A stretch of DNA of 64,000 nt from Acanthochlamys bracteata (taxonomy: Eukaryota; Streptophyta; Magnoliopsida; Pandanales; Velloziaceae). The stretch lies in NCBI GenBank assembly GCA_019914995.1, contig CM034145.1, forward strand, positions 4,967,262 through 5,031,261, written 5' to 3'. Below the pieces are notes generated by a model that did not search any database, was not told where the DNA came from, and was given only the letters and a program-made list of their open reading frames with translations. Position 1 is the stretch's first letter; the number at the start of each line of letters is the position of its first letter. Shown here in pieces: positions 12,575 to 47,651 of this stretch. Both the position numbers and the translations under genes were made by a program.

Positions 12575-12868
12575 GGGCGTGTTTCAAACGTCTGTAACTT
12601 CACTTTCTCCTACAAGATTTTAAATTTCGAACAATTCATATATTTTAATTACCTAAAAAATTGAGAACTTCACTTCTACATACGAAACTCCAATTCTAAT
12701 TTTTTTATTTGCACACTTTTTTTTACAACTATATCTTTCAATTTTCAACACACTTTTATAAACTATTGACACAAACCCTGAACTCCACTTTCACTTTATT
12801 TTTCAAAAAACTCTACTTCTTATTCTTCATTTTTAAGAAACTTAGTTACGGACATTTGAAACACGCCC
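12575..12868. mobile_element. Tourist-like MITE (family B) with TTA target duplication
   Basis: Perfect 14-bp ends GGGCGTGTTTCAAA and TTTGAAACACGCCC; the inverted similarity continues inwards (TGTAACTTCACTTTC against AAACTTAGTTACGGA). It is flanked on both sides by TTA (12572-12574 and 12869-12871), the target-site duplication of PIF/Harbinger-derived Tourist MITEs. About 294 bp, no coding capacity. Confidence 0.8.
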
Positions 12869-12979
12869 TTAAATCATGAGCCCAAATATGACTTCAAACC
12901 TTAGCACGCTCTATTATATAGTAATAAATATAACAAGAAACCGAGATATGAATATGAGCAACTAAACTATCCTTGACTA

Positions 12980-13273
12980 GGAGCGTGTTTCAAAAGCCCA
13001 CTGAATTTCGTGAAAGTAAAAATTAGAAAATAAAATTTTTTGAAAAATAAAGTGAAACTCGAGTTCAGTATTTTGTATTTCAATAGGTTTTAAAAATATG
13101 TTAAAAATTAAAAAATATAATTGTATTCGAAAATGTGTAAATAAAAAAATTAGAACTGAAGTTTCGCATGAGAAAGTAGAGGTCTGACTTCTCTGTGTAA
13201 TTGAATTATAGAAACTGTTCGGAACTCAAAATCTGACGGAAGAAAGCAGAATTATGGACATTTGAAACACGCC
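12980..13273. mobile_element. Tourist-like MITE (family B), second copy in tandem vicinity
   Basis: Begins GGAGCGTGTTTCAAAAGCC and ends GGACATTTGAAACACGCC, the same length (about 294 bp) as the copy 111 bp to its left. It runs in the opposite internal orientation: this copy starts with the TTTCGTGAAAGTAAAAATTAG side. The flanking TA is consistent with a TWA target duplication. Confidence 0.7.
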
Positions 13274-13317
13274 TTAGATACATTTGCCCGCAACCTGCCT
13301 GTTTTCTTATGCACGTG

Positions 13318-15776
13318 TTACAAATAAAACAAGTAGCAGACCTGCCAACTGCAATTATTATTATTTGAACTTGCCTCTCCTTGCCAGCCAAGTTGACGGG
13401 CCCTTCTCTCCCAAAGAGATGTTATCTTCCTCTCCTTTGTTAGTGCAGCCTCTGCATGCTCCCTAGCCTCCTCGCATGTTTCAGTTGCCGAATTGCATTT
13501 CTCAGCTTCTTGCTGGTACTGAGAAGCTGGTCTCTTAGCTTCTAATAACGTTGCATTCATATGGTGGCTGTACTCTTCAGCAACTACTTCCTGAAGCTTA
13601 AGTTCCCCTGATAGGAGACCCACAAACACTCTCTCCTTGCTAAGCTCTGGAGCATCTTTCCCACAATCTGTCCACATACAATGACTAATAAGTAGACAGG
13701 AAGTAATTCGTAATATCTTAACTCATACGCACACCATGGAACCGGCTCAACTTTAAAGGTAGCATAAATAGATTTAACTTGAGTAAACTTATCACCTGTC
13801 TCCTCCATCCTCTTTCGGTAGATAGATCCCTAACATTCTATACAATTCGAGATTAACACACTCGATATTTTTTTGCAGCAGAAATGCATTTCTCCATCTC
13901 AGTCACAGATTAGCAGTTATTATCCAACTAAACCAAATATTTGGAGACTAGCCACCTTGCCACTCTCTACTGACACCAGAAACCACAAGCATCTACTTTG
14001 GCTCTTTTTCTGGAATGTGACTTGCCAAAATTCAACTTTACAGGAAAGTTAAGTAAGATTCACAGTGCAACAGCTTCAATAATGCATACCAAGACAGTCC
14101 AAGTTTTGCACTAATAAAAGAAGGGCGATAAACTCCATATACTTTATTCTTGTAAGTGAATCCCTTTCTTCTAAGCGCAACAAATCTATCCACAATTTCA
14201 AAGTAGTTTGAAGGCAAACATTAAGAACATCTGAAGGAGATCAACTATGAGCTTTAAAGTCAGGTAATTCAAAAATATATTCACAAACCAAAAAGCTTAG
14301 TGTTGAGGAGGGATAACAACCATCTTCTACAGTAAGAGCACAAGCTACTTGAAAATGTCCAAACCTGTTATAGAGAGATTGATGAAACCTGCATGCAAGA
14401 ACAGAAACATACAAATGTTATTTTGGGGATTGTTTGTGGAACTTGAAGAACAAACAAATTAGTAGATAAACATATAATACAGTTCACTATGAGCAGAAAA
14501 ATATTAAATACAGTAACTAGGAAAATATTCTACTGATAAAGACACTATAAAGAACACTATACAGGAAAGTTCATATGTCAAATTTGGGACGTTCGGGAGT
14601 GCTTTTGAAATGAAGCTTTTCTGGTGAAAGAAGGATATTTTTATCCTTTTTGAAAAACGAAATTTTTTTTACTTTAAAAAAATAAAAAAATAAGTAATAA
14701 GAAGATCTTACTACATAAAATTTTTCTATACTTTCTAAATTTTTAAATAAAATTCCCTACATACTTGTAAAAATATATTGAAAAACGTGAACTGGAAAAT
14801 TGAAATGAAACTTTGGGGAAATGGAATGCCAAACGCATGTCAGAAGAAGCAGCTCACCTTCCAGAAATGACTTGGACAAACTTAACAACTTCGACTAGAG
14901 TACATTCACCTCTAATGAGATCCAAAAGCACAAATAAATCAACAATTACAGGACTCATGTGCAATGATATTATCCAGCTAAATGAGATCCCTCTCTCTAC
15001 ATATTCACAAGCCAATTATCTATTACAGTTTCATAATATTCTATTACAACTAGACACATAATCAAGAGCATCACTAAAGGAAAATAACATGTCTGATTTT
15101 AAAAAGGAAAAAGTCAACCAAATTCCCAAACTCCTACTTTATAAAGCATTTCTTCAGGCAGTCCTACATTTGCAACACAATCATAAAGGTCTTAATTTCC
15201 TACTTTCTATTGAAAGTACATATTTAGCCTACTTAATACCTGAATCACAAATACAATGTTCTCCAGGAACTATACCGTAGATGGTCTACCCAGGAGGTCT
15301 AACTCACGAATAGTATCAATCAAGCGTAGATTGGAGACAATTACTCCAGATCCAACACTAGCAAACATCCAAAACACTCAGCATAATCGTTCAACATTAA
15401 TTCCTTCCATAAGTATTACTCATAGAAAGGACATCAAATCAATGAACCCTCTGGCAATACATTCTCCATCTCCAAACTAAATCAAATCAAACTCACTCAA
15501 GCAAAACAAAACCAAATACAATCAAACTATTCCAGCAACGAAATCGTTTAGAAAGAAAAGAAAATTCCATAATACCAGGAGCGATCGTGGTGAGGGAGGG
15601 AGGAGGATGGCAGTCACAAACACAAGGTCCACACGAACTCCCCATATTCATAATAAGTCGATGGAAACGATTTCGTATAACGCCAGCACAAAGACGGAGC
15701 AGAGACGCATAGAGTGGAAGCCACAGAGAAGAACACCAAACAAATCCGCAGGCAAGCTCCCGACCTCCGCGAACAT
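13318..15776 (-). CDS. NKS1: DUF1068 / NKS1-ELMO family protein; first exon carries two apparent single-base insertions
   Basis: Family members are small type II Golgi membrane proteins with an N-terminal anchor, a SSC-x-PCVCDC motif and a coiled coil; Arabidopsis NKS1/ELMO proteins hold the Golgi together and support pectin synthesis. Exons: 15776-15576, a 24-nt microexon 14388-14365, and 13667-13318. The last two read FINLSIT and DCGKDAPEL...GELKLQE...EAKRPASQYQQEAEKC...ALTKERKITSLWERRARQLGWQGE, clearly this family. Exon 1 encodes RSGACLRICLVFFSV (anchor) and SSCGPCVCDC, but the ATG, the anchor and the CPC motif lie in three different frames, as if one extra T stood at 15772-15773 and one near 15665-15667. 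As written, the longest intact protein starts at the ATG at 15651 (MNMGSSC...), 149 aa, without the membrane anchor. It is either a sequencing or assembly error or a recently damaged gene. The tail after GWQGE is about 20 residues longer than I expect. Confidence 0.85.
14588..14836. repeat. AT-rich MITE-like repeat (family A) in NKS1-like intron 1
   Basis: Left end ACGTTCGGGAGTGCTTTTGAA, right end GGAAATGGAATGCCAAACGC. Interior blocks AGTAATAAGAAGATCTTACTACATAAAATT are shared with copies elsewhere. It sits in the intron upstream of the microexon. Confidence 0.6.
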
Positions 15777-16164
15777 TGCTTTACTTGATCGATAATCGCT
15801 GGCTCGATTTCGTTGGCCCACTTGCCCGAGTGCTTGCGGCTGCGAGCTCTCTCGTTATTCTTCTCGATCCTTCGCCGTGATTGTTGAGAATTCTAGAAGG
15901 TTGGAGAACCTTTCTTCAGAGCGAACGTTGAGAATGTTTGAACGATGTCGGTAGCCAGCGCCAAACGCAACTAGAGAGAGCTGGTGTGACTCGCGAGTGA
16001 AAAGACAGAAGTTGTTTCGTTCTTTGTTAGTGGAGAGTGTTACATAGAACCCCTCAATAGTTTCCTGAATTTCGGAAAACCCTATCTTGCATTGTTGTAT
16101 TTACCTCCTTGACTCGTAACGTATATGCAAATCACTCCTCTACTCTTATTTTGTTTTTCACTTA

Positions 16165-16550
16165 GGCCCCAGTGGTGGCAACTTTTTACCTAACCAGCGA
16201 ACCTGACTCCAAAAAAGTTAAATTTGAATCAAATCTTAAGCTAAATTTCGGATAATTATTTATATAATATTTATTATTTAATAATATATAATATTTAGAA
16301 TAATATATATATATTTCTTAACTTATCCTAATTTATCTAATTTTTGTTAGATTATTTATTATAACTTTTATTTTAATAATTTTAATTATTAAATAGGTTT
16401 ATCAGAATTTGATTCAGTTATTAAATATGTTAGATTAGGATTGATAATTTTGACCATATACATAAATAAGTCAAGTTTAATAATTTTGATCCGATTATTA
16501 TATGCATCGATCTGAAATCGATTCATGAATCTAAATTGCCACCCTATTTA
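16165..16550. repeat. GGGTGGCAA-type repeat (family C)
   Basis: Begins GTGGTGGCAACTTTTTACC and ends GAATCTAAATTGCCACCC, so the ends are inverted (GGTGGCAA / TTGCCACC). Interior ATTTATATAATATTTATTATTTAATAAT. It is non-coding and directly abuts the next repeat at 16551. Confidence 0.5.
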
Positions 16551-17410
16551 AGGGTGGCAATATACGACCTAACCTAAAAATTCGATCCAAAATCGATTCA
16601 TTTAATTCGAATTAGAGTTGGAAAATTTGATCCATATAAATATATACGATGGGTTAGGGTTGAACGAATTTAATCCATCATTATGTTGGTCGACTCAACT
16701 CAATTCGAAATTAATCTACCAATCCGAATTGTCACCCCTTGAAGCAACAACTCTTTTCTTATTTTTTCTTACCGTATAATAAATTTTGGCAACAAAAAAA
16801 AACCGATAATAGTAATTTATAAGTTATTAAATTGTATTATGTTTATAAGTAATCATTTACTTTTATGTGTTAGTAAAATAGTACAATATGAGAATATAAT
16901 ATTATAGAAAATATAATATGTATGTATTTCTGTAAGGGTAAATTTAAATTTTGTATAAAAATTTTATAAAATTTTGTCAGTTAGCTATATTTATCAAAAT
17001 TTTTATCGAAAGTATTACTATATATTTATAATCATAAATTTTCAATTATCATCACATATTTTCAAAATATAAAAAATAAAATAAAAATTTTTGTTAGAAC
17101 ATTCTATAGACCTATAAAAATACTAAAAAATACATATTTTGACGGACACTCATCACATTTCTCTACCAAGAATATCGTGCATATTAATTCCAACTGATTT
17201 TACTCAAGTTTAAAAGTGTAGAATTAAAAATTAAAAATTTTAATTATTAAATAAGTTAATCCAAATTTGAACTGATTAATAAATAAATTAGGTTAAGGTT
17301 AACAATTTTAATCCATATAAATTCATAAGTTTGATTAGAATTGAACGAATTTAATTCAGTTATTAAATGCGTCGATCTGAAATCGACACAAGCAAAAATT
17401 GTCACCCTTA
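16551..17410. repeat. About 860-bp dispersed repeat, copy 1
   Basis: The same order of sequence blocks recurs at 61022-61890: GATCCATATAAATATA, AATTCGAAATTAATCTACC, GATAATAGTAATT...AATTATTAAATT, TTTTAGTAAAATAGTA-type, TTTGTATAAAAATTTT, AGCTATATTTATCAA, TATTTATAATCATAAA, and a terminal TGTCACCC. I judge the two copies to be roughly 70% alike by eye. No coding capacity; class unknown. Confidence 0.5.
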
Positions 17411-17639
17411 GCCTCAGTTATAATTTCAAATTAATTTTATTAAATATTCAAAATTAATATATTTAATTTAAAGAATCATTTCGATAGTGTATATTACTTA
17501 ATGTTAAAAAAATCTTAGGAAAAATATTGAATTTTAGCTTAGCTTGTATATTTTTTGCTTATTTGATAATTTCTTTTTTAGTTTATAGATTTTGTTAAAA
17601 TCAATTTCTTTATTTTGAATAAATAGTCTCTATCTATTA

Positions 17640-17820
17640 TTATTTATTATTATTTATTAAGTATGTCAATTAAAATTTGATCTGATTATTAAATAAATTG
17701 AATTATAAGTTCAAATTTAATCCATGTAAATCTATATATATATTATAAAATTGAGAGATTTTAATCCGATTATAAATGGATGGATTCGAACTTAATTTGT
17801 TAACTTATATCACAACCCCT
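17640..17820. repeat. GGGTGGCAA-type repeat (family C), partial
   Basis: Shares AAATTTGATCTGATTATTAAATAAATTG and TTTAATCCGATTATAAATGG-like motifs with the other family C copies. Boundaries are approximate. Confidence 0.4.
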
Positions 17821-17937
17821 AGAATTTAGTGTGAAACTCATTTATTTGATCAATCATATTAATGGAAAATTTAAGATACAGTCAAAGTCTTAGAATTACT
17901 ATTTTGAATGGAATTTCATGCTTAGTTAGACTATTAA

Positions 17938-18182
17938 GGGATCATTCGGAACTGCTTATAGCGATGAATCTTTTAAAATAAAGAGTATTTAAGAAATTTT
18001 TTAAATAAAATTTTTAATCTTAAATATATAATTATACATATAAAATTTTATAATATATAATTTTTTATATTTTTTAAATTTTAAAAATATTTTATAAAAT
18101 ATTATAAATTCCCACATATGAAATATGATTTTTTTTTTGTTTGATATAAAAGGTACTTAATAAGCTAAGCCAAATGTCCTAG
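17938..18182. repeat. AT-rich MITE-like repeat (family A)
   Basis: Left end TCATTCGGAACTGCTTATAG, right end AATAAGCTAAGCCAAATGTCC. AT-rich core as in other copies. Confidence 0.5.
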
Positions 18183-18797
18183 GGGTACGGTTTGATAAGT
18201 TTGTTAGTTTATTAAAAAAAGCAGATTAGATTTATTTCATGTATTAAGTAATGCCAAATCCATCCTAAGTAAAATAAGAGCTTGAGAAATGCATCTCACT
18301 GGTCGAGGCCTGTTAAATTTTTATGCAAAAAGACGGCACATCATTGTTAAATATTATTACATAAGATTATTCACATTTCGCACAACATTAAACAGTGAAT
18401 GTGGTATTGATAACGATTTCATGCTTATCTCAATTTGATAAAAAAATTATCAAGAATGAAAGAAACACAGAGTCACTTTCAATAAATACAAAACTCTAAT
18501 GGGTTCTATTTTCTTTTTTGTCTTATACAGCAAGAAATTTCATGTCTTCTTTCTGCTACTAGACCACAAGATCCAACCTTGTATTATCCCTATAACATAA
18601 ATCAAGGCATATATGCAAAGAACGTATCAATCAATAGAAACTCAGAGAGTCTCGTAATGTAATTTTAATAGGACCAACAATGGTTATATACAAATAATTC
18701 AGTTCCTGAAACCGCAAAATTACCAAAATCCAGAACCATCTCCAGAACTTGTCGCTCAAATTTCATCCACGTACTCCTCTTCACCTTATCTTCTCCA

Positions 18798-18803
18798 TAT
18801 AAA
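18798..18803 (+). promoter_or_regulatory. Probable TATA box of TIL
   Basis: TATAAA in the context TCTCCATATAAACCG, about 120 bp upstream of the TIL start codon and followed by a C/A-rich leader without another ATG in the last 80 bp except in the out-of-frame AAATGGACC. Confidence 0.45.
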
Positions 18804-18918
18804 CCGAAAAATGGACCTTCCTCAACCAACCGAACCAAAATTTCCTATTCCATTTCCAGTTTCCAACAAATATCAAACAAGCAAGTAATCGAGTAATCGA
18901 AGCTTGAGATCACCAACA

Positions 18919-19930
18919 ATGGCAGGAAAGAACAAGGAGATGACAGTAGTGAAAGGCTTAGACCTGCAACGCTACATGGGCCGGTGGTACGAGATCGCTT
19001 CATTCCCTTCATTCTTCCAACCCAAAAGTGGAGTCAACACTCGGGCTACGTACTCGTTGAACGATGACGGCACTGTTCACGTTCTCAATGAAACATGGAG
19101 TAGTGGGAAGCGTGATTATATTGAGGGAACTGCGTATCAGGCGAACCCGAATAGCGACGATGCTAAGCTTAAAGTTAAGTTTTATGTGCCGCCGTTTCTT
19201 CCGATCATTCCGGTGGTTGGTGATTATTGGGTGCTTTACATTGATGATGATTATCAGTACGCGCTTATTGGGCAGCCTTCGAGGAAGTATTTATGGGTAC
19301 GGATGCAATTTGTATCTCTTATTTTTTAGGTTTTAAATTATATATTTGTTTAAGTTAGCTTAATATTTAAAGTTTTTTTGGTTTAACCTGTGCAGCAATA
19401 CCTTATTTTTGCCATTAAACTGTGCAGTAGTGATGTTGCTGTTTTAAGTAACTGTCTAAGTTTTGGATGCTTCTAGAAGCTAGGAGTCAGATTGGTCAAC
19501 AGAGTACTATGACACTGAGCATAATATAGCAATGATGAGGTTGAAAAAATTATTGGATTTTATAAGCACTCAAGTTTGTTGCTTTTTCATTTTTGGATGT
19601 CTTAGGAAGATTCTTCGCTTAATATATATTGTTGCTTGTGGTAAGTTGCTTGCATAATTTGTGCAATTCCTTTTGGTAAAGATTTCCATGTATGCGCCTT
19701 GTGTGTCCAGCATACTTAGTTGCTTGTTATTGTCTGGTTGTGAGCAGATACTCTGCAGAAAAACTCACATGGACGACGAGGTGTACAACATGCTGGTTGA
19801 TAAAGCAAAGGAGGAAGGCTATGATGTAAGCAAACTCCATAAGACACCCCAGCAAGACCCTCCGCCAGAGTCTGACGAGGCCCCCAAGGACACTGGCTTC
19901 TGGTGGATTAAGTCACTCTTTGGCAAGTGA
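18919..19930 (+). CDS. TIL: Temperature-induced lipocalin, two exons, 186 aa
   Basis: Exons 18919-19296 and 19748-19930 join in phase (TTATGG|GTACGG ... GAGCAG|ATACTC) to give 186 aa, the same length as Arabidopsis TIL. The start is the ATG of MAGKNKEMTVV; there is no signal peptide, as expected. The lipocalin GxW motif is YMGRWYEIASF (G21, W23), the second conserved block is GDYWVLYIDDDY, and the third spans the exon junction (RKYLW then ILCRKTHM). The hydrophobic loop VPPFLPIIPVVGDY and the C-terminal WWIKSLFGK are hallmarks of plant TILs, which associate with the plasma membrane and chloroplast under stress and limit lipid peroxidation during heat and cold. The gene is intact and convergent with PICKLE, 870 bp away. 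Confidence 0.96.
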
Positions 19931-20802
19931 GAGAGCTGTGTACGTACCGATAGTTGTCCAGTGTCATAAATAAGCAACCCTTTCTTTGTGGTTATGTGTA
20001 TCTGAAGGGAAGGAGCTTGATGGTGTTTCTTGCTGCTGTAAAATGGAAGCAATATTAGCTTTGTATTAGTATGAAGAATCCTCTGTTATCTGGTTAAGAG
20101 CTGTAGTGTTTTGCATTTTCTGAACACTTGAAACATATGAATCTGGATGAGTCTAAATTGCTTTTGCCCTGTAAACAGGACAAATAGAAATGTTTGACGC
20201 AAAGCTCGCCAACGTTGCGAGCATATTTTGTCTACCAGTACATGACATGTTAAAACAAAAGAATGAGAAACTTGTTATGAAAAATGAAGACAAGTAGTTT
20301 CAATTGAAGCATTTCCACTGTATGTTCAAGTTTGTCAAACCTGTAAACAGGCTAGAACCACGGCATTTACATAATTCGTATTGGATGATTTGCAGCACTG
20401 ATAATCATTTCACCAGCATCCGTCTTTCTCATTAACAGTCCTATCTCTCGGTTTATTCCAATCCCTCTCTCTAACTTTTGTAACCAACGAGCAATTGACA
20501 GAAAAAATTGATCAACCAAAGCAGCAAGTGTTCAGAGTGTGGTGAACATCGTGACGTACAAACTCGCCTTCAAGTACTAAGTTTCTTCATTGCTGAAATC
20601 TGCCACAGAGCACGGTATACAGTAGAAACCCAAACTTAAACGTTAAACAAAGAAAAAAGGTATGGGCTTTCTAGGTGTAATCCTTCGATGTGATTCAACA
20701 GAAAAACACAATACTTTTTAACATGTATTACATATTCAAACATAAATACAAGATGCAAAACAAAAACACTTTCAAGAAACTTGCAAGTCTTGGACCTTTC
20801 TA
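19931..20802. other. Convergent intergenic region between TIL and PICKLE
   Basis: Contains the TIL 3' UTR (about 19931-20100) and the PICKLE 3' UTR on the other strand. No repeat or gene is recognised. Confidence 0.6.
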
Positions 20803-44682
<23,880 letters not shown>

Positions 44683-44823
44683 CACACACAATTTCCAAAA
44701 TCTCAACAATGGCGAAAACTAAAACCCTACAATTGAATTCGCTCTCTCTTCAGAGATTTTGATCTTCTGAACAATTCCATAAGCGAGAGAGAGAGAGAGT
44801 TGAGTGAAGGGGCTTGGGGGAAT

Positions 44824-44831
44824 TATTTATA
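44824..44831 (-). promoter_or_regulatory. Probable TATA box of PICKLE
   Basis: The minus strand reads CCTATAAATAATT about 140 bp upstream of the PICKLE ATG, followed by a pyrimidine-rich (CT)n tract that resembles the plant Y-patch around transcription starts. Confidence 0.55.
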
Positions 44832-45139
44832 GGAGAGCTGAAGAGGGTATGTTCGGAAGGGACCCGCTCCGAGGAAGGCGAGCGAAGACAGGGAAGGAGA
44901 ACAAAATGGGTCTGGTTTTGCGCTGTAGATTGGAACAGTTGTTTTGGGTTTTATGCAACTGAACTTCTGTTTTAGAGAGGATGGTTGAGTGTTCTAATTC
45001 TATACAAATATTATTTATAATATTTATAAACATTTTTTTAAAGTAACATTATGGAAAAAATTATATATTATAACATTTTTTACATATACAATTTTAATTA
45101 TTTTTAATACAAAATTGAATTCATTTCTTAATTTTAATG

Positions 45140-45430
45140 GAATGTTTTAAATATTCGTAGCTAAATTTCGTGAAAATGAAAAGTAAAAAGTAAACTTTTT
45201 GAAAAATGAGTTGAAAGTAAAGTTCAATTTTTACGTTTCAATAGTTTTAGAAGTAAATTAAAAATTAAAGATAGAATTGCTTTAGAAGATGTGCAAATAA
45301 AAAAGCTGGAATTAAAGTTTCGCACGTGAAAATAAAATTTTGAGTTCTTTATACAAATAAAACATATGAACTATTCGGAACTTCAAACCTAACGAAAAAA
45401 ATAGAATTACAGACGTTTGAAACAAGCCTT
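45140..45430. mobile_element. Tourist-like MITE (family B)
   Basis: Begins GGAATGTTTTAAATATTCG and ends ACAGACGTTTGAAACAAGCC; inner TTTCGTGAAAATGAAAAGTAAAAAG is nearly the same as the copy at 12980. About 290 bp. Confidence 0.6.
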
Positions 45431-45693
45431 ACAATATTTTTTATTTTCAATAATTTATTTTATATGCATTTTCAAATTTACACTTAGTTTTGGTTTAGAA
45501 ATTTAATTAGTAACCTTTTTAAGTTTAATATGTTTGGGCCAACCATAGTTGGTTTTGTGGAACATTAAAACTTTATGGAAGCTGAAACGAAATACAAATA
45601 TAAATAATCGCAGCAACGAAAATGGTCTAAAACAAAATTATCTGATATTGACCCATTTATGAGTTATATTTTGCTTTACAAAAATCATGTTAG

Positions 45694-45940
45694 CGGGCGT
45701 TCGGAAGTACTTATAAAATTAAGCTTTTCTGAAATAAAAGTTATTTTTATTTTTTTCAAAAAACGAGCTCTATTTTTTTATTTTTCAAAAAATAATAAAA
45801 ATATCTTACTGCGTAGAATTTTTTATATTTTTTAATTTTTAAAATAAATTTTCTATATACTTATCAAATATATATTAGAAAATATAAAATAAAAAAATAA
45901 AAAATTAGTTTTTTATAAGCAATGCCAAACGGAACCTAAA
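45694..45940. repeat. AT-rich MITE-like repeat (family A), best-preserved copy
   Basis: Left end GCGTTCGGAAGTACTTATAA and right end TTATAAGCAATGCCAAACGG are clear inverted repeats. About 247 bp. The interior is an AT-rich near-palindrome. Confidence 0.65.
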
Positions 45941-46814
45941 TTATTGATGATATCATAGTGCGTGAAAAATTATAAAATGTGTGTCGAGACTTTTAATAGA
46001 ATTATATGCGTGTGAGAGTATTTATGATATAGATTTTTTAAAACAAAAATATTTTATATTTTATAAAATAGTATATTATATTATATTATTAAATAAAATA
46101 ATAAAAAGCGTTTGAAAGGCAACTAAAAACAAAATATCCTTGAAATTCATTAACGGTGTGTTTATTTTAGAATGAATTAAAATTTTAAAAAGTAAATTTA
46201 AAATTATAAATTTTTATATTAATTTTGTATTTAAGTCAATTTTATAAAAAAAATTTTGATAGAAAAATTTATATAATAAATTTTGTTTTATTTTAATTAA
46301 ATAATTAAATTTTTAAAAATAAAATATAAATATTTTATTTTACAAATATTTTTAAAACGCCTGCTATGCAAAGCTCCCTTATGCGAGCCCCGCTCTGGTC
46401 ATTCACCTAGGTTATTCCAATCATCTAGGTGTCAACTTCTTATTTTCACTTACCAATTCGGAACAAAATTCTGTACGTAGCTGTTTGGCGACAAATTACA
46501 ATGTACCTGCGGCGGAGTGGACCGTAAGGCGTATTACATTGTGGTATTATCTTGTTTTATTTCGACCTCCTCATCTTTTGTGATAGAGAGAAGAAGCAGA
46601 AGAGGAAGAAATAGCGCAGACCAAAACTCAATGAAACGGGATCGCTTCTCCTAAGCCATCCCAACAACGACTAACCCCCAATATTTTCACCAAACTCTAA
46701 TTCCCCTTCCAACGATTTCATTCCTCCGTTACCAGATCTTGTTAATTAGGGTTTTCAACGGTCTAGGGTTTTCATATTGCATGCCAGATTTAAAGATTTG
46801 TTCTTGTTGTTGTT

Positions 46815-47651
46815 ATGTCGTCGGAGAAGAGCAACGAAGGAAAACAACAGGAGCAGTCGATCCGGATCCGGGAGGTATGGGAAGATAATCTTGAGACGGA
46901 GTTCGATTTGATTCGTGCGATTGTTGATGATTTCCCTTATATCGCGATGGATACCGAGTTTCCTGGAATCGTTTGTCGTCCCGTTGGCAATTTCAAAACC
47001 AGCTCCGAGTTCAATTACGCGACTTTGAAGCAGAACGTTGATATGTTGAAGTTGATTCAGCTGGGTCTTACCTTTTCTGATGAGTTCGGCAAGTTGCCCG
47101 ATTGCGGAACTGGATCCAGTTGTGTTTGGCAGTTCAACTTCCGTGAGTTCGATCCTTCACATGATGTCTTTGCTTACGATTCTATTGAGCTGCTCCGTCA
47201 GTCTGGGATTGACTTCCAAAAGAATCTTGTACATGGGATTGATGCCCAGAGATTTGCAGAACTGCTTATGTCGTCTGGTGTTGTGCTTAATGATGCAGTC
47301 CACTGGGTTACGTTCCATTCTGGCTATGATTTTGGGTACCTTCTCAAGCTGCTGACCCGTCAGAATTTGCCTGACAGTCAAACTGGATTCTTTGAGCTGA
47401 TCAATATGTACTTCCCAACTGTGTATGATATCAAGCACCTGATGAAGTTCTGCAACAGTCTTCACGGCGGGTTAAACAAGCTTGCTGAGCTGCTGGACGT
47501 AGAACGGGTTGGAATCTGCCACCAGGCTGGTTCGGACAGCCTGTTGACCTCCTCTGCTTTCTGCAAGCTCAAGGAGTCCTTCTTCAATGGTTCTACTGAG
47601 AAGTACGCAGGAGTCTTGTATGGACTGGCCATTGAGAACGGTACTCATTGA
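46815..47651 (+). CDS. CAF1: CCR4-associated factor 1 (CAF1) deadenylase, intronless, 278 aa
   Basis: DEDD-family 3'-5' exonuclease subunit of the CCR4-NOT complex, which shortens poly(A) tails in the cytoplasm. A single 278-codon frame, usual length for the plant CAF1-6/7 group, which is also intronless. The four catalytic acids are visible: D46 and E48 in AMDTEFPG, D172 in [10 protein letters not shown], and D241 in [10 protein letters not shown]. The charged N-terminal leader ([22 protein letters not shown]) precedes the nuclease fold, which fills the rest. The codons are more GC-rich than the surroundings. AATAAA at about 47704 may serve as a polyadenylation signal. No defects are seen. 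Confidence 0.97.
   Translation: MSSEKSNEGKQQEQSIRIREVWEDNLETEFDLIRAIVDDFPYIAMDTEFPGIVCRPVGNFKTSSEFNYATLKQNVDMLKLIQLGLTFSDEFGKLPDCGTGSSCVWQFNFREFDPSHDVFAYDSIELLRQSGIDFQKNLVHGIDAQRFAELLMSSGVVLNDAVHWVTFHSGYDFGYLLKLLTRQNLPDSQTGFFELINMYFPTVYDIKHLMKFCNSLHGGLNKLAELLDVERVGICHQAGSDSLLTSSAFCKLKESFFNGSTEKYAGVLYGLAIENGTH

Larger units (their letters stand above)
12169..13317. other. Convergent intergenic region between BAHD and NKS1-like genes, mostly two MITEs
   Basis: Holds the 3' flanks of both genes and two family B MITEs (12575-12868 and 12980-13273). No further coding signal is seen. Confidence 0.7.
15777..18918. other. Divergent intergenic region between NKS1-like gene and TIL, largely repeats
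   Basis: The NKS1-like 5' leader occupies roughly 15777-16020. From 16165 to about 18180 it is repeat DNA (families C and A and the 860-bp repeat). The TIL promoter lies in about 18500-18918. No other gene is seen. Confidence 0.65.
44683..46814. other. Head-to-head intergenic region between PICKLE and CAF1
   Basis: Includes the PICKLE 5' leader with a CT-rich (GA on plus) stretch at 44785-44802, a family B MITE (45140-45430), a family A repeat (45694-45940), AT-rich DNA to about 46370, and the CAF1 promoter and leader (about 46400-46814). The two genes do not share a short bidirectional promoter. Confidence 0.65.

Noticed and set aside
13584..13808. Minus-strand open frame upstream of the NKS1-like exon 3
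   Set aside because: It reads through an intron; the family similarity begins only after the acceptor at 13668.
15607..15795. Plus-strand open frame (NTRSTRTPHIHNKSME)
   Set aside because: Antisense of NKS1-like exon 1, which has clear family motifs on the minus strand.
44683..46814. Shared bidirectional promoter for PICKLE and CAF1
   Set aside because: The start codons are 2.1 kb apart with two repeats between them and a TATA box close to PICKLE; nothing suggests a common core promoter.
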